54,871 bases of DNA from an uncultured Clostridia bacterium (GCA_944387505.1 CALXFG010000006.1:1-54871), one strand, 5' to 3'. Shown: positions 1-8,404, counted from the first letter of the stretch. Notes: generated by a model not told the origin, from the letters alone. Made by a program: numbers and translations.

Positions 1-683
1 GCAAATTCATTTCCGCCTGCTACACCAAGAGCTACAAATATACCATCTGTTTTTGTTGTACTGTTGTCGTCAAATTCCACTTCTTCTACCTTGTTATCTC
101 CTCTAACTTCACGAATTTTTCTGGTATCAATTTTCACATTATCTGCTCTAATTTCAGGCGCTTCTTTTCCATCTGTTAAAATGGTGATACTATTTGCTAT
201 ATTAATTAATTCATTTGCTTCTGAGATAGCATATTTCCCATTTCCTAAAATCGACACATTTTTATTTCTATAAAAGAAACCATCACATACTGCACAGTAA
301 CTAACACCCTTTCCTTCAAATTCTTTAATTCCTTTTATTTTTGGTGTGTTCTTCTTGTTTCCTGTTGCAAATATCACAGTTTTTGTTTTATAATTTTCTT
401 TTTCTGTCATTACCATATATTGATTTTTTTCACCGAATTGTATATTGGTAACTTCTTCTTTTTTTACATCGATTCCTAAGTTTTTTGCTTGCCTAATTCC
501 TGTTTTATATAATTCTTCTCCAGCTATTCCATTTTCAAAACCATAATAGTTTTCTATCCATTTGGTCTTTTCTAGTGCTGATTGGTCTTTATATAGAATT
601 AATACTTTTAGATTTGCTCTTTTTGTATATAAGCCTGCTGATATCCCTGCAGGTCCTGCACCTATTATAATAACATCATACAT
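1..683 (-). CDS. trxB: Thioredoxin reductase-like FAD/NAD(P) oxidoreductase (partial)
   Basis: Read on the minus strand from the ATG at 683. The C-terminus lies beyond the window edge. The N-terminus MYDVIIIGAGPAG is a Rossmann FAD-binding motif (GxGxxG). About residue 130 it has CAVCDG, the redox-active CxxC of low-molecular-weight thioredoxin reductases, followed by a second dinucleotide-binding segment (ILGNGKYA, where the usual GGG is degenerate). Members reduce thioredoxin or a related disulfide partner with NADPH in the cytosol. GAAAGG lies about 9 nt upstream of the ATG and a good promoter sits at 761-789. No trxA is visible, so the partner is unknown. The GNGKYA glycine motif is weaker than usual, so a related flavoprotein with another electron donor is possible. 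Confidence 0.85.
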   Translation of the reverse strand, partial: MYDVIIIGAGPAGISAGLYTKRANLKVLILYKDQSALEKTKWIENYYGFENGIAGEELYKTGIRQAKNLGIDVKKEEVTNIQFGEKNQYMVMTEKENYKTKTVIFATGNKKNTPKIKGIKEFEGKGVSYCAVCDGFFYRNKNVSILGNGKYAISEANELINIANSITILTDGKEAPEIRADNVKIDTRKIREVRGDNKVEEVEFDDNSTTKTDGIFVALGVAGGNEF

Positions 684-760
684 AAATTTGGTACCTTTCT
701 TTTATTCACATCTATGCATATTTTTTTGATTTCATCATGCATATTTCCCTTATATCACGG

Positions 761-789
761 ATTATATCATTTAAGTTTCTAATGTGCAA
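761..789 (-). promoter_or_regulatory. Sigma-A promoter for trxB
   Basis: On the minus strand TTGCAC (789-784) and TATAAT (766-761) are separated by exactly 17 bp. This gives a leader of about 70 nt before the ATG at 683. Confidence 0.75.
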
Positions 790-830
790 GACATATGCCT
801 TTAATTATATTTTCATTCTTTCTTTTTTAT

Positions 831-838
831 GTTATAAT
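831..838 (+). promoter_or_regulatory. Extended -10 promoter for the YcxB-like gene
   Basis: TGTTATAAT (830-838) is an extended -10 element with no good -35. Expected initiation near 845 would leave almost no leader, because the AGGTGA ribosome-binding site spans 845-850. The true start site could differ. Confidence 0.45.
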
Positions 839-856
839 CGTATTAGGTGAATAAAA

Positions 857-1402
857 TTGAAATTATTATTTAAAAATATAACTACATATTCTCAAGATAT
901 ATATGATGAATTTTTAAATTTTCATTCCAGAAAATTCTCGTTTAAATATCATCTAGTTTCCCTTATGATATCTATGCTAATTCTTTTTTTAATTATGCTA
1001 TATATTCAAAATCATTATTATGAATTAGCCGTTATTTTTTGTGCTTGTTTAACTTCTTTTATTTTATATAGATATTTTTCTCCAATTGAAGAAGTTAGTA
1101 AAGACTACCATAGTGATAAGATTACAAAGCAATTATCCTTTACATTTTCTTTTTATAATAAATATTTTAAAGTATATACAAAAAAGAGGTATTCAGTTAT
1201 TCCTTATCGAAAACTTTACAAAATATTTGAAACAGACACCTTTTTTTATCTTTACTTAGATAATAGACATTCTTTTATCGTAGATAAATCTGGATTTAAA
1301 AAAGGAACTCCTATAGCTTTTCGAGACTTTATCAAGAAAAAATGTCCTTTTAAATATAAATTAGATAAAATAGACAAGGAAAAAAATGAAACAAAAAAAT
1401 AA
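857..1402 (+). CDS. YcxB-like membrane protein
   Basis: A 181-residue protein starting at TTG (857), chosen because AGGTGA lies 6 nt upstream. It has two adjacent membrane segments at about residues 33-50 and 56-72. These are followed by a basic cytosolic domain with the pattern FYLYLDNRHSFIVDKSGFKKG and a terminal FRDFIKKKC, which matches the C-terminal YcxB-like domain of Firmicute membrane proteins. The family has no established biochemical role. The gene stands alone, converges on hisS and ends before a strong bidirectional terminator. Length and topology fit the family; the functional class is unknown. Confidence 0.7.
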   Translation: MKLLFKNITTYSQDIYDEFLNFHSRKFSFKYHLVSLMISMLILFLIMLYIQNHYYELAVIFCACLTSFILYRYFSPIEEVSKDYHSDKITKQLSFTFSFYNKYFKVYTKKRYSVIPYRKLYKIFETDTFFYLYLDNRHSFIVDKSGFKKGTPIAFRDFIKKKCPFKYKLDKIDKEKNETKK

Positions 1403-1410
1403 GAACCTGA

Positions 1411-1441
1411 CCCGACATAGCAATCAAAGATTGCAGTCGGG
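1411..1441 (+). other. GC-rich hairpin after the YcxB-like gene
   Basis: CCCGAC and GTCGGG enclose GCAATC/GATTGC with an AAA loop: a strong, slightly bulged stem just 9 nt after the stop codon. It is not followed by a T tract. A second small hairpin (TTGTC-TAA-GACAA, 1457-1469) lies between it and the terminator. Confidence 0.55.
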
Positions 1442-1470
1442 TACCCCAGAACCTTGTTGTCTAAGACAAT

Positions 1471-1508
1471 AAAAACACAGTTTATGTTTTCTTACAAACT
1501 GTGTTTTT
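1471..1508. terminator. Bidirectional terminator between the YcxB-like gene and hisS
   Basis: AAAAACACAGTTT (1471-1483) and AAACTGTGTTTTT (1496-1508) form a perfect 13-bp stem with a 12-nt loop and A/T tracts on both sides. It serves both convergent genes. Confidence 0.85.
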
Positions 1509-1549
1509 ATCTTGACCCTATATGGATTTTTGCGTATACAACAATGTTG

Positions 1550-3091
1550 TTAAGCTTTTTCTATTATTTCTTTTATCTTATTTTCATCCATTGGTAATTT
1601 TACTTCATTTCCTGTTTTCATATTTTTTAATGTAATTTCTTGTGCATTAATTTCATCTTCACCTAATACAATAACATATGGAATTTCTAATTTGTCTGCA
1701 TATTTAAATTTGGCCTTTAGTTTTTTGTTATTTAAATAAATTTCTGTATTTATTCCAATGTTCCTTAATTTGGTTGCTAGCTTTATTGGTTCTTCTAGAT
1801 TTTCTACCATAGGAATAATTAAAATATCTGCTACAGATTTTCTATCTGCTTTTATAATGTTTAATTCATTTAATTTATAAAATAATCTTGTTAATCCAAT
1901 AGAAACACCAACACCTGGCAAACTTTTATCAGTGTAGTACTCTGCTAAGTTTTCATATCTTCCTCCAGAACATACACTACCAATTTCTCTATAATCATTT
2001 AAAAATGTTTCATAAACGGTTCCTGTATAATAATCTAATCCTCTTGCAATCGTTAAATCAACTTTAAAATTTGTATCTGGAACACCAAATAGTCTTACAT
2101 TTTTTACAACAGTTTTTAATTCTTCTACACCTCTTAAATAAGTTTCATTTTGGATTCCTAAGTTTTCTAATTTTTCTATTTTTTCATCAGAAGTTCCTTC
2201 GATTTCTATAAAGTTGATAATATTGTTTATTTGTTTTTCTTGTAATCCTAATTTTTTAAATTCTTCTATAACAGCTTCTTTTCCTATTTTTTCGATCTTG
2301 TCAATAATTCTTAATATCTCAACTGCATTTTCTTTTTGTTCTACACTTTCAAATAATCCATTTAAAATTCTTCTGTTATTTATTTTTATGGTAAACTCTT
2401 CAAACCCTAATTCTCTAAACAAAGTATAAATGATTGCTGGAATTTCAGCATCATTGATTAAATCTAATTCTCCATCTCCAATAATATCAATATCACATTG
2501 ATAAAATTCTCTGTATCTTCCTTTTTGTGCTCTTTCTCCTCTATACACCTTTCCGATTTGATATCTTCTAAATGGAAAACTTAAATTTCCATAATTTTTT
2601 GCCACATATTTTGCAAGTGGTACAGTTAAATCAAATCGTAAAGCTAAGTCTGTATCACCTTTTTGAAAACGATAAATTTGTTTTTCTGTTTCTCCACCAG
2701 CTTTTGCAAGTAATACTTCTGCAAGTTCAATTACTGGTGTATCTAATGGTAGAAATCCAAATTTTTTATATGTTTTCTCTATTTTTTCCTTCATTTGATT
2801 AAATAAAATTTGTTCATTTGGTAGCAATTCCATAAATCCGGCTAATGTTCTTGGTTCTATTTTTTTCATGGCATTTTTCCTTTCTTTATTCTTTTTTATT
2901 TTCTTTATTTCATATACTTTTATTGTATTTTTATAAATTTTTAATACCGGGTAACCACCACCATCTATTTGTATAAAATAGATGATTTTCTTTCCATAGA
3001 AAATTGCCATAGCATCTTCACTATAGCTTTCTATAAAATGGTATCCTCTTTTTCGCAACCGATTTAAATTTTTGATTTCAACACCAATCAT
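1550..3091 (-). CDS. hisS: Histidyl-tRNA synthetase with N-terminal extension
   Basis: Class II aminoacyl-tRNA synthetase charging tRNA-His. The catalytic core runs from about residue 79, with motif 2 GRYREFYQ near 191-198 and the histidine-specific ARGLDYYTG near 349-357. A C-terminal anticodon-binding domain starts near 410. HisS normally begins at the equivalent of Met75 (MKKIEPRTLAG, codon at 2869), which has its own AGAAAGGA about 10 nt upstream. The frame is open to an ATG at 3091 that has a stronger site (AAGGAGGAG, about 6 nt away) and lies about 38 nt after a good promoter. The sequence therefore favours a 513-residue product with a 74-residue extension of unknown function, or two start sites. 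No T-box leader fits in the short 5' UTR. Confidence 0.93.
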   Translation of the reverse strand: MIGVEIKNLNRLRKRGYHFIESYSEDAMAIFYGKKIIYFIQIDGGGYPVLKIYKNTIKVYEIKKIKKNKERKNAMKKIEPRTLAGFMELLPNEQILFNQMKEKIEKTYKKFGFLPLDTPVIELAEVLLAKAGGETEKQIYRFQKGDTDLALRFDLTVPLAKYVAKNYGNLSFPFRRYQIGKVYRGERAQKGRYREFYQCDIDIIGDGELDLINDAEIPAIIYTLFRELGFEEFTIKINNRRILNGLFESVEQKENAVEILRIIDKIEKIGKEAVIEEFKKLGLQEKQINNIINFIEIEGTSDEKIEKLENLGIQNETYLRGVEELKTVVKNVRLFGVPDTNFKVDLTIARGLDYYTGTVYETFLNDYREIGSVCSGGRYENLAEYYTDKSLPGVGVSIGLTRLFYKLNELNIIKADRKSVADILIIPMVENLEEPIKLATKLRNIGINTEIYLNNKKLKAKFKYADKLEIPYVIVLGEDEINAQEITLKNMKTGNEVKLPMDENKIKEIIEKA

Positions 3092-3135
3092 TCTGACTCC
3101 TCCTTCTGAAATGTTGAATTTTCAAATTCCAAACA

Positions 3136-3164
3136 AGTATACTACATAATTGGTTAACTTTCAA
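3136..3164 (-). promoter_or_regulatory. Sigma-A promoter for hisS
   Basis: On the minus strand TTGAAA (3164-3159), a 17-bp spacer and TATACT (3141-3136). The -35 box overlaps the stop codon of the MBL-fold gene, so hisS can be transcribed separately from rel. Initiation near 3129 supports translation from the ATG at 3091. Confidence 0.7.
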
Positions 3165-3808
3165 TATAATTTTGGTTTTAATTCAAGATATATTGGTTTT
3201 TCTTCTTTTATCATTGTTGCTTTTCCATGTCCTGGATAAACAATTGTATCATCTGGAAGTTTTAACAATTTATTCGTTATCGAATCCATAATATCTTCTA
3301 TACTTCCTGTTGGTAAATCTGTTCTTCCCCATGTACCACGAAACATAGTATCTCCAGAAAATACACATGCCTCTTTTTCACAATATAGACTGGTTGATCC
3401 TTTTGTATGTCCTGGTGTATGAATCACTTTTAATTCTAGTTCTCCTAAATGTATCAAATCATTATCATCAATTCTTGAGTCTGCTTCTAACTCTATTGGT
3501 GGCAAATCAATTATTGCCGAAAGATTAATGTTTATATCATTTAATCCCTTACTATCAAATCGATGAATTAGTATCTTTCCCCCACATTGATTTTTTAATT
3601 CTGTTACCCCTGCTATATGGTCTCCATGGCAATGTGTTAAATAAATATATTTTAAGTTTCCTTTTAAAATATGTATCATGTCAACAATTTCATCAACATC
3701 TCCTGCTGGATCTATTACCATAGTTTCCTTACTTTCCTCATCAAAAATAATATAGCAATTGGTAGGATTACCTATCCATGTATTAATCTTTCGTTCTTTT
3801 AAAATCAT
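3161..3808 (-). CDS. MBL-fold metallo-hydrolase (glyoxalase II-like)
   Basis: A 215-residue metallo-beta-lactamase-fold hydrolase. The metal-binding signature THCHGDH (HxHxDH) is followed by HTPGHTKGS, SGDTMFRG and YPGHG, which supply the remaining ligands for a dinuclear centre. Relatives (YcbL/YqgX type) hydrolyse thioesters such as S-lactoylglutathione-like compounds; the substrate here is not known. The start at 3808 is chosen because AGGAGG lies 4-5 nt upstream. A longer frame to 3889 would translate the inverted repeat and is unlikely. It lies 133 nt downstream of rel with no clear terminator other than the repeat, so it is probably co-transcribed with rel. Confidence 0.88.
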   Translation of the reverse strand: MILKERKINTWIGNPTNCYIIFDEESKETMVIDPAGDVDEIVDMIHILKGNLKYIYLTHCHGDHIAGVTELKNQCGGKILIHRFDSKGLNDININLSAIIDLPPIELEADSRIDDNDLIHLGELELKVIHTPGHTKGSTSLYCEKEACVFSGDTMFRGTWGRTDLPTGSIEDIMDSITNKLLKLPDDTIVYPGHGKATMIKEEKPIYLELKPKLY

Positions 3809-3818
3809 ATTTCCTCCT

Positions 3819-3940
3819 AAACAAAGTTGCCAAGGGGGACGGGCCATTTTGGCAACTTCTTTTTTATAACTTTTCATTTTGTAAAGCAATCATGTTGTAA
3901 AAATTGCCAAAATGGCCCGTCCCCCTTGGCAACTTTGTTT
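3819..3940. repeat. Perfect 37-bp inverted repeat (REP-like)
   Basis: Positions 3819-3855 and 3904-3940 are exact reverse complements separated by 48 nt. Each arm contains a smaller palindrome, GTTGCCAA / TTGGCAAC, around a GC-rich core reading AATGGCCCGTCCCCC. It fills the rel to MBL gap and ends 1 nt from the rel stop codon. No U tract follows, so it is not a standard terminator. A hairpin with a related loop lies at 39621-39657. Confidence 0.8.
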
Positions 3941-3941
3941 G

Positions 3942-6137
3942 TTATTTCTTTCTCTTTACATCATAAACACTGTTTACTTTTCTAACAACCTTTTGTGCTT
4001 TATTTAATTCATTTAAATTTTCTACTTCAAGTGTGATATCAATTATAGCTATTCTTTCTTTTGTTGTTTTTGTATTTACGCCTAGGATATTTACTTTTGT
4101 GGTTCCTAATTCTTTCAATATATCTACCAATAGTCCTGTTCTATCATTTGAAAAGATTTCGATTTCTGCTTGATATTCTGATTTTTCTTGTTCATACCAT
4201 TCTACATCAATCATTCTGTTTTCTTCTGATATTAAGTCTTTTACATTATAACAGTCTTTTCTATGAACAGATACGCCTCTTCCTTTTGTGATATATCCAA
4301 CGATTTCGTCTCCTGGAAGTGGATTACAACATTTTGAAAGTTTTACTAAACAGTTGTCAATTCCTTTTACAATAACGCCTGAACTTGATGGCTTTGGTTT
4401 CTTTTGTTTTGCTTTTTTTAGTTCTTCTAGTTTCTTTTCAATGTCTTCTTCTTCGTGTTCTTTTCGATATTCTTGAAGCATTCTAGCAATCACTTTTCCT
4501 GATGAGTTTGCTCCAAATCCAACAGCTGCATACATTTCATCTAAATTCTTATATTTATATTTTTCAAGCATTGGGTCAATATATTCTGGTTTAAATAAAT
4601 CTGTATGTGTAAATCCAATTCTTTTTAATTCTTTTTCAATGGCATCTTTTCCCTTTTCAATATTTTCTGCCTTTTGTGCTTTTTTAAACCAGCTTTTGAT
4701 TTTATTTCTTGCTGCTGAACTTTTTACAAATTTTAGCCAATCTCTACTTGGTCCTTTTGAATTATCTGATGTGATAATTTCTACAATATCTCCACTTTGT
4801 AATGGTGTGATAATTGGCATCATTTTACTATTGATTTTACACCCTGTCATTTTGTTTCCAATTTCAGCATGTATCATATATGCAAAGTCAATTGGTGTTG
4901 CTCCTCTTGGCAATACTTTGATAGCTCCTTTTGGTGTAAATACATATACTTCATCTTCAAATAATTCTGTTTTTAAAGTATTCAAAAATTCTTGTGGGTC
5001 TTCTAACTCTTTTTGCCATTCTAAGGTTTCTCTAAGCCATGCTAATTTGTCTTCTTCTACCTTTACAGATTGTTTTTTTCCAAAATAGCTTGCTTCTTTG
5101 TATGCCCAGTGTGCAGCAATACCAAATTCAGCAACTTTATGCATTTCCCAAGTTCTGATTTGTACCTCAAATGGTGTTCCTTTCTCTCCTAACAATGTTG
5201 TATGAATAGATTGATACATATTTGGTTTTGGCACTGCTATATAATCTTTAAATCTACCTGGCATAGGATTATATAATTCATGAACAACACCTAATGCGGC
5301 ATAACAATCTTTTACTGAGTTTACCAATATTCTTAGAGCAAACAAATCATAGATTTGATCTAATGTTTTATTATCTCGTTTCATTTTACGATAAATACTA
5401 TATAAATGCTTTGCTCTTCCGGTTACTTCTGCATCAATTCTTTGTTTTTTTAATGCCACACGGATATCTGCCATAATTTTCTCAATAAATTGTGTTCTTT
5501 CTTCTCTTTTTTTATTAATTCCTTCTACTAACTCATGATATTCCTCTGGTTCTAAATACTTAAATGCTAAATCTTCTAATTCCCATTTTAAAGAATAAAT
5601 ACCTAATCTATTCGCAAGTGGTGCATATAATTCTCTTGTTTCTTTGGCATTGGCAATTTGTCTATCTCTTTTTAAATATTTTAAAGTTCTCATATTATGT
5701 AATCTATCCGCTAATTTAATTAGGATAACTCTAATATCTTTTCCCATTGCTAAAAACATTTTTCGATAATCTTCTACTTGTTGTTCCTCTACAGATGCAA
5801 ACTGAATATTACTCAATTTGGTCACACCTGCTACCATATCTGTAATTTCATTTCCAAACTGACTTCTTAAATCTTTATCTGTAACATCTGTGTCTTCTAC
5901 AACATCATGAAGAAGTGCTGCACAAATCGTACTATCATCTAATCCAATATCTGCCAAAATATACGCAACATTAAGTGGGTGAATAATATATGGTTCACCT
6001 GAACTTCTTTTTTGTCCTTTATGTTTTTCACTAGCCAATCGATAGGCTTTCATAATTAATTTGATATCCACTCTTCTAGAATGTTCTTTTCTTTTATTAA
6101 TGACATCTTTAATTGTAATTTCTTTATTTTCAGTCAT
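3942..6137 (-). CDS. relA: Bifunctional (p)ppGpp synthetase/hydrolase
   Basis: A 731-residue long RelA/SpoT homologue that makes and degrades the alarmone (p)ppGpp. The HD hydrolase domain is intact, with His53 and HD at 77-78 in LLHDVVEDT. The synthetase domain holds GRFKDYIAVPKPN near 294-306; the RFKD tetrad is the RxKD form typical of bifunctional enzymes rather than the ExDD of monofunctional RelA. A TGS domain (EVYVFTPKG onward, about 400-460) and a C-terminal ACT domain (about 655-731) follow. The ATG at 6137 has AAGGGGTG about 9 nt upstream. Order recJ, rel, MBL-fold gene, hisS is a familiar Firmicute neighbourhood. Confidence 0.96.
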   Translation of the reverse strand: MTENKEITIKDVINKRKEHSRRVDIKLIMKAYRLASEKHKGQKRSSGEPYIIHPLNVAYILADIGLDDSTICAALLHDVVEDTDVTDKDLRSQFGNEITDMVAGVTKLSNIQFASVEEQQVEDYRKMFLAMGKDIRVILIKLADRLHNMRTLKYLKRDRQIANAKETRELYAPLANRLGIYSLKWELEDLAFKYLEPEEYHELVEGINKKREERTQFIEKIMADIRVALKKQRIDAEVTGRAKHLYSIYRKMKRDNKTLDQIYDLFALRILVNSVKDCYAALGVVHELYNPMPGRFKDYIAVPKPNMYQSIHTTLLGEKGTPFEVQIRTWEMHKVAEFGIAAHWAYKEASYFGKKQSVKVEEDKLAWLRETLEWQKELEDPQEFLNTLKTELFEDEVYVFTPKGAIKVLPRGATPIDFAYMIHAEIGNKMTGCKINSKMMPIITPLQSGDIVEIITSDNSKGPSRDWLKFVKSSAARNKIKSWFKKAQKAENIEKGKDAIEKELKRIGFTHTDLFKPEYIDPMLEKYKYKNLDEMYAAVGFGANSSGKVIARMLQEYRKEHEEEDIEKKLEELKKAKQKKPKPSSSGVIVKGIDNCLVKLSKCCNPLPGDEIVGYITKGRGVSVHRKDCYNVKDLISEENRMIDVEWYEQEKSEYQAEIEIFSNDRTGLLVDILKELGTTKVNILGVNTKTTKERIAIIDITLEVENLNELNKAQKVVRKVNSVYDVKRKK

Positions 6138-6167
6138 TTTGTTTTACACCCCTTATTTTTAAGTTAT

Positions 6168-6196
6168 TTGACATTTACTTTATTATACAATATAAT
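6168..6196 (+). promoter_or_regulatory. Perfect consensus sigma-A promoter
   Basis: TTGACA (6168-6173), 17-bp spacer, TATAAT (6191-6196): every base of both hexamers matches consensus. It reads into the 65-residue ORF at 6243, with a leader of about 40 nt containing AGAAAGGAGA. Confidence 0.85.
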
Positions 6197-6242
6197 ATTT
6201 ATTGTAATAACTAATTGTTTCGTTTAAGAAAGGAGATTTCAA

Positions 6243-6440
6243 ATGAATTTCTTTATTTGTGTTGGTATTGTAATATTAGGAATATCTGCAATACTTCTGG
6301 CATATGTAAGCATTATATTGCTATATTTAATTTTGTGCTTTCCTTCAATACGGGAATATAAACATTCCCTAAAAGTCACAATAATACACTGTGTGATTTT
6401 TAGTATATTAACAATTTTAGGACTACTTCTAATAAAGTAG
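6243..6440 (+). CDS. Small two-helix membrane protein, unknown function
   Basis: A 65-residue ORF with two hydrophobic helices (about residues 4-32 and 46-63) and a short polar, basic loop (SIREYKHSLK) between them. Coding status is supported by an ideal ribosome-binding site (AGAAAGGAGA, about 7 nt upstream of the ATG), a perfect consensus promoter and a terminator downstream at 6478-6513. I do not recognise the family. Small proteins of this shape include toxin-like peptides, transporter accessory subunits and stress-induced membrane proteins, and nothing here separates these. It is transcribed divergently from rel and converges on recJ. Confidence 0.65.
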   Translation: MNFFICVGIVILGISAILLAYVSIILLYLILCFPSIREYKHSLKVTIIHCVIFSILTILGLLLIK

Positions 6441-6443
6441 TCT
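6421..6443 (+). other. Hairpin spanning the small ORF stop codon
   Basis: GACTACTT (6421-6428) and AAGTAGTC (6435-6442) form an 8-bp stem with a 6-nt loop. The TAG stop at 6438-6440 lies inside the 3' arm, so ribosomes finishing the ORF would disrupt it. Confidence 0.5.
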
Positions 6444-6499
6444 CGTTAGAAAGACCATAAAGCCCTGGTTTCGTTAGAAATACCATGAAGCCTTGGTTT
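6444..6499 (+). repeat. Tandem 28-bp duplication
   Basis: Two adjacent 28-bp units (6444-6471 and 6472-6499) both start CGTTAGAAA and share AAGCC(C/T)TGGTTT, differing at about four positions. The second unit supplies the 5' arm of the terminator that follows. Confidence 0.75.
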
Positions 6500-6513
6500 T
6501 GTGGTATTTTTTT
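6478..6513 (+). terminator. Terminator of the small membrane ORF
   Basis: AAATACCA (6478-6485) and TGGTATTT (6502-6509) form an 8-bp stem followed by further T residues. It lies between the convergent small ORF and recJ. Confidence 0.7.
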
Positions 6514-6543
6514 AAAGTTTGAAAAATCTCCTTATTGTTCTTA

Positions 6544-8235
6544 TCAAATCGCTCTCATCATATCTTTCATATTAATTTGTAAAGTATCCACTCCATTAAA
6601 CGTATTGATTTCTAATACCCCTACAACATCTATTTTGTCACCAATTCGATACTCCTCAACTAATGCTCCCATATTAAATCCAATAGCATTTATCACTGTA
6701 TTTCCCTCTTTTAATGTTAATTTTAAATGTTTTCCTTCTGATAGTGCTCTAATAGAATCAATTTTTAAATTCTTAAAAGCAAATACGGGCATTTTATTGC
6801 CTTCCCCAAATGGCTCTAATTCCTTTAAACTTTCTACCATTTCTTTATTAATACTACTAAAGTCAATTTTAGCGTCTATGTTGATAATCGGAACAATTTT
6901 TTCAATATTTGCTTCTTTAGCAATTTCCTCAAATTCTTTTCTGAAAGCTTCAAACTTTTCTTTTTTAATCGTAATTCCAATAGCCATACTATGGCCACCA
7001 AATTTTTCAATGGTATCTGTACATTTTGATAAGGCCTCATGTAAATCAAATCCAGGTATACTTCTTCCTGACCCTGTCCCAATTCCATCTTCTTCAAAAC
7101 TTAGCAAAATACTTGGTTTAAAATACATTTCTGTAATTTTAGAAGAAACAATCCCAATCACTCCATGATGCCAGTTATGTCCTCCAACAGTAATGGTTGC
7201 ATTTTCTGCCAAGTGTTCTTCTTCTATTTGCTTGATAGCACTTTCAAATATTTTCTTTTCTGTATCTTGTCTTAATCTATTGTATTCATTTAATTTGATT
7301 GTAAGTTGAGTAACTTCATTTATATTTTTAGATAAAAATAGTTGCAAGGCATCTTCTGCTTTTCCCATTCTTCCACAAGCATTGATTCTTGGTGCAATTC
7401 CAAAAGAAATACTGTTTGAATCAATTTTGGTATATCCTGATGATTGGATAATAGACCTTAACCCTATGTTTTTAGTTTGTTTGATTAATAACAAGCCCAA
7501 TTTAGCAATCACTCTATTTTCATCTATTAATGGAACAATATCAGATATAGTTCCTATACAAACAATATCTAAATATTTTAAATATTCTTCTTCTTTTAAT
7601 CCTAATTTCATTCCTAAAGCTTGTATCACTTTAAACACGACACCAACACCAGCTAATTCACGAAATGGATATGTACTATCTTTTCGTTTATTATCAATAA
7701 CCGCTAATGCATTTGGTAATTCATTTCCAGGTTCATGATGGTCTGTTACAATGGTTTCGATTCCTAAACTGTTGGCATATTCAATTTCTTCAATTGCAGA
7801 TATCCCACAATCTACAGTTATCATTAGTTCACATCCATCATTATGGATTTTATCAATTGCATTTTTATTTAGCCCATATCCTTCGTGTAATCGATTCGGA
7901 ATATATTGAGATACTTCTAATCCTCTATCTTGCAAAAAGCTTTTTAAAACTGTAATACTGGTAATTCCATCTACGTCATAATCTCCATAAATGGTTACTT
8001 TTTCTTGTTTTTCTATTGCTTGTACAATTCTATTAATTGCCTTTTCCATATCTGTCATTAAATATGGGTCATGAAAATCATTTCGTGTTGGATTTAAAAA
8101 TAGTCTGATTTCTTCTTCATTTACAATATTTCTATTGGCAAGTATGGTTGCTAATAGTTTATTTAAATGATATTTATTAGACAATTCTTCTACTTTTTCT
8201 TCATTTACTTCATATATTTGCCATTTTTTATTCAT
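6544..8235 (-). CDS. recJ: Single-stranded-DNA-specific exonuclease RecJ
   Basis: A 563-residue 5'-3' ssDNA exonuclease of the DHH superfamily, used in recombination and repair. Visible motifs in order: YGDYDVDG (motif I), MITVDCGIS (motif II), VTDHHEPG (the DHH motif), then the C-terminal DHHA1 region with GGHNWHHGVIG and GTGSGRSIPG, and a final OB-like domain. The length is normal for the family. The ATG at 8235 has AGGAGAGG about 3-4 nt upstream. It is near rel as in many Firmicutes, but is separated here by the divergent small membrane ORF. Confidence 0.95.
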   Translation of the reverse strand: MNKKWQIYEVNEEKVEELSNKYHLNKLLATILANRNIVNEEEIRLFLNPTRNDFHDPYLMTDMEKAINRIVQAIEKQEKVTIYGDYDVDGITSITVLKSFLQDRGLEVSQYIPNRLHEGYGLNKNAIDKIHNDGCELMITVDCGISAIEEIEYANSLGIETIVTDHHEPGNELPNALAVIDNKRKDSTYPFRELAGVGVVFKVIQALGMKLGLKEEEYLKYLDIVCIGTISDIVPLIDENRVIAKLGLLLIKQTKNIGLRSIIQSSGYTKIDSNSISFGIAPRINACGRMGKAEDALQLFLSKNINEVTQLTIKLNEYNRLRQDTEKKIFESAIKQIEEEHLAENATITVGGHNWHHGVIGIVSSKITEMYFKPSILLSFEEDGIGTGSGRSIPGFDLHEALSKCTDTIEKFGGHSMAIGITIKKEKFEAFRKEFEEIAKEANIEKIVPIINIDAKIDFSSINKEMVESLKELEPFGEGNKMPVFAFKNLKIDSIRALSEGKHLKLTLKEGNTVINAIGFNMGALVEEYRIGDKIDVVGVLEINTFNGVDTLQINMKDMMRAI

Positions 8236-8404
8236 ATTCCTCTCCTAATTCTAATTTTTCTATATTGTATACCATTTTCTTGATTTTTAAAAGGGGGTAT
8301 TGCTAATTTATGAAATTAATCCTTCTATATAGTAAAATTTCTTTCTTTAATAAAAAATGTATATAAAACTGATAACTTTGATTTATATATTCCATATTAA
8401 AATT

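Noticed and set aside
3809..3889. Longer N-terminus for the MBL-fold protein
   Set aside because: It would translate the inverted repeat, and the start at 3808 has an excellent AGGAGG.
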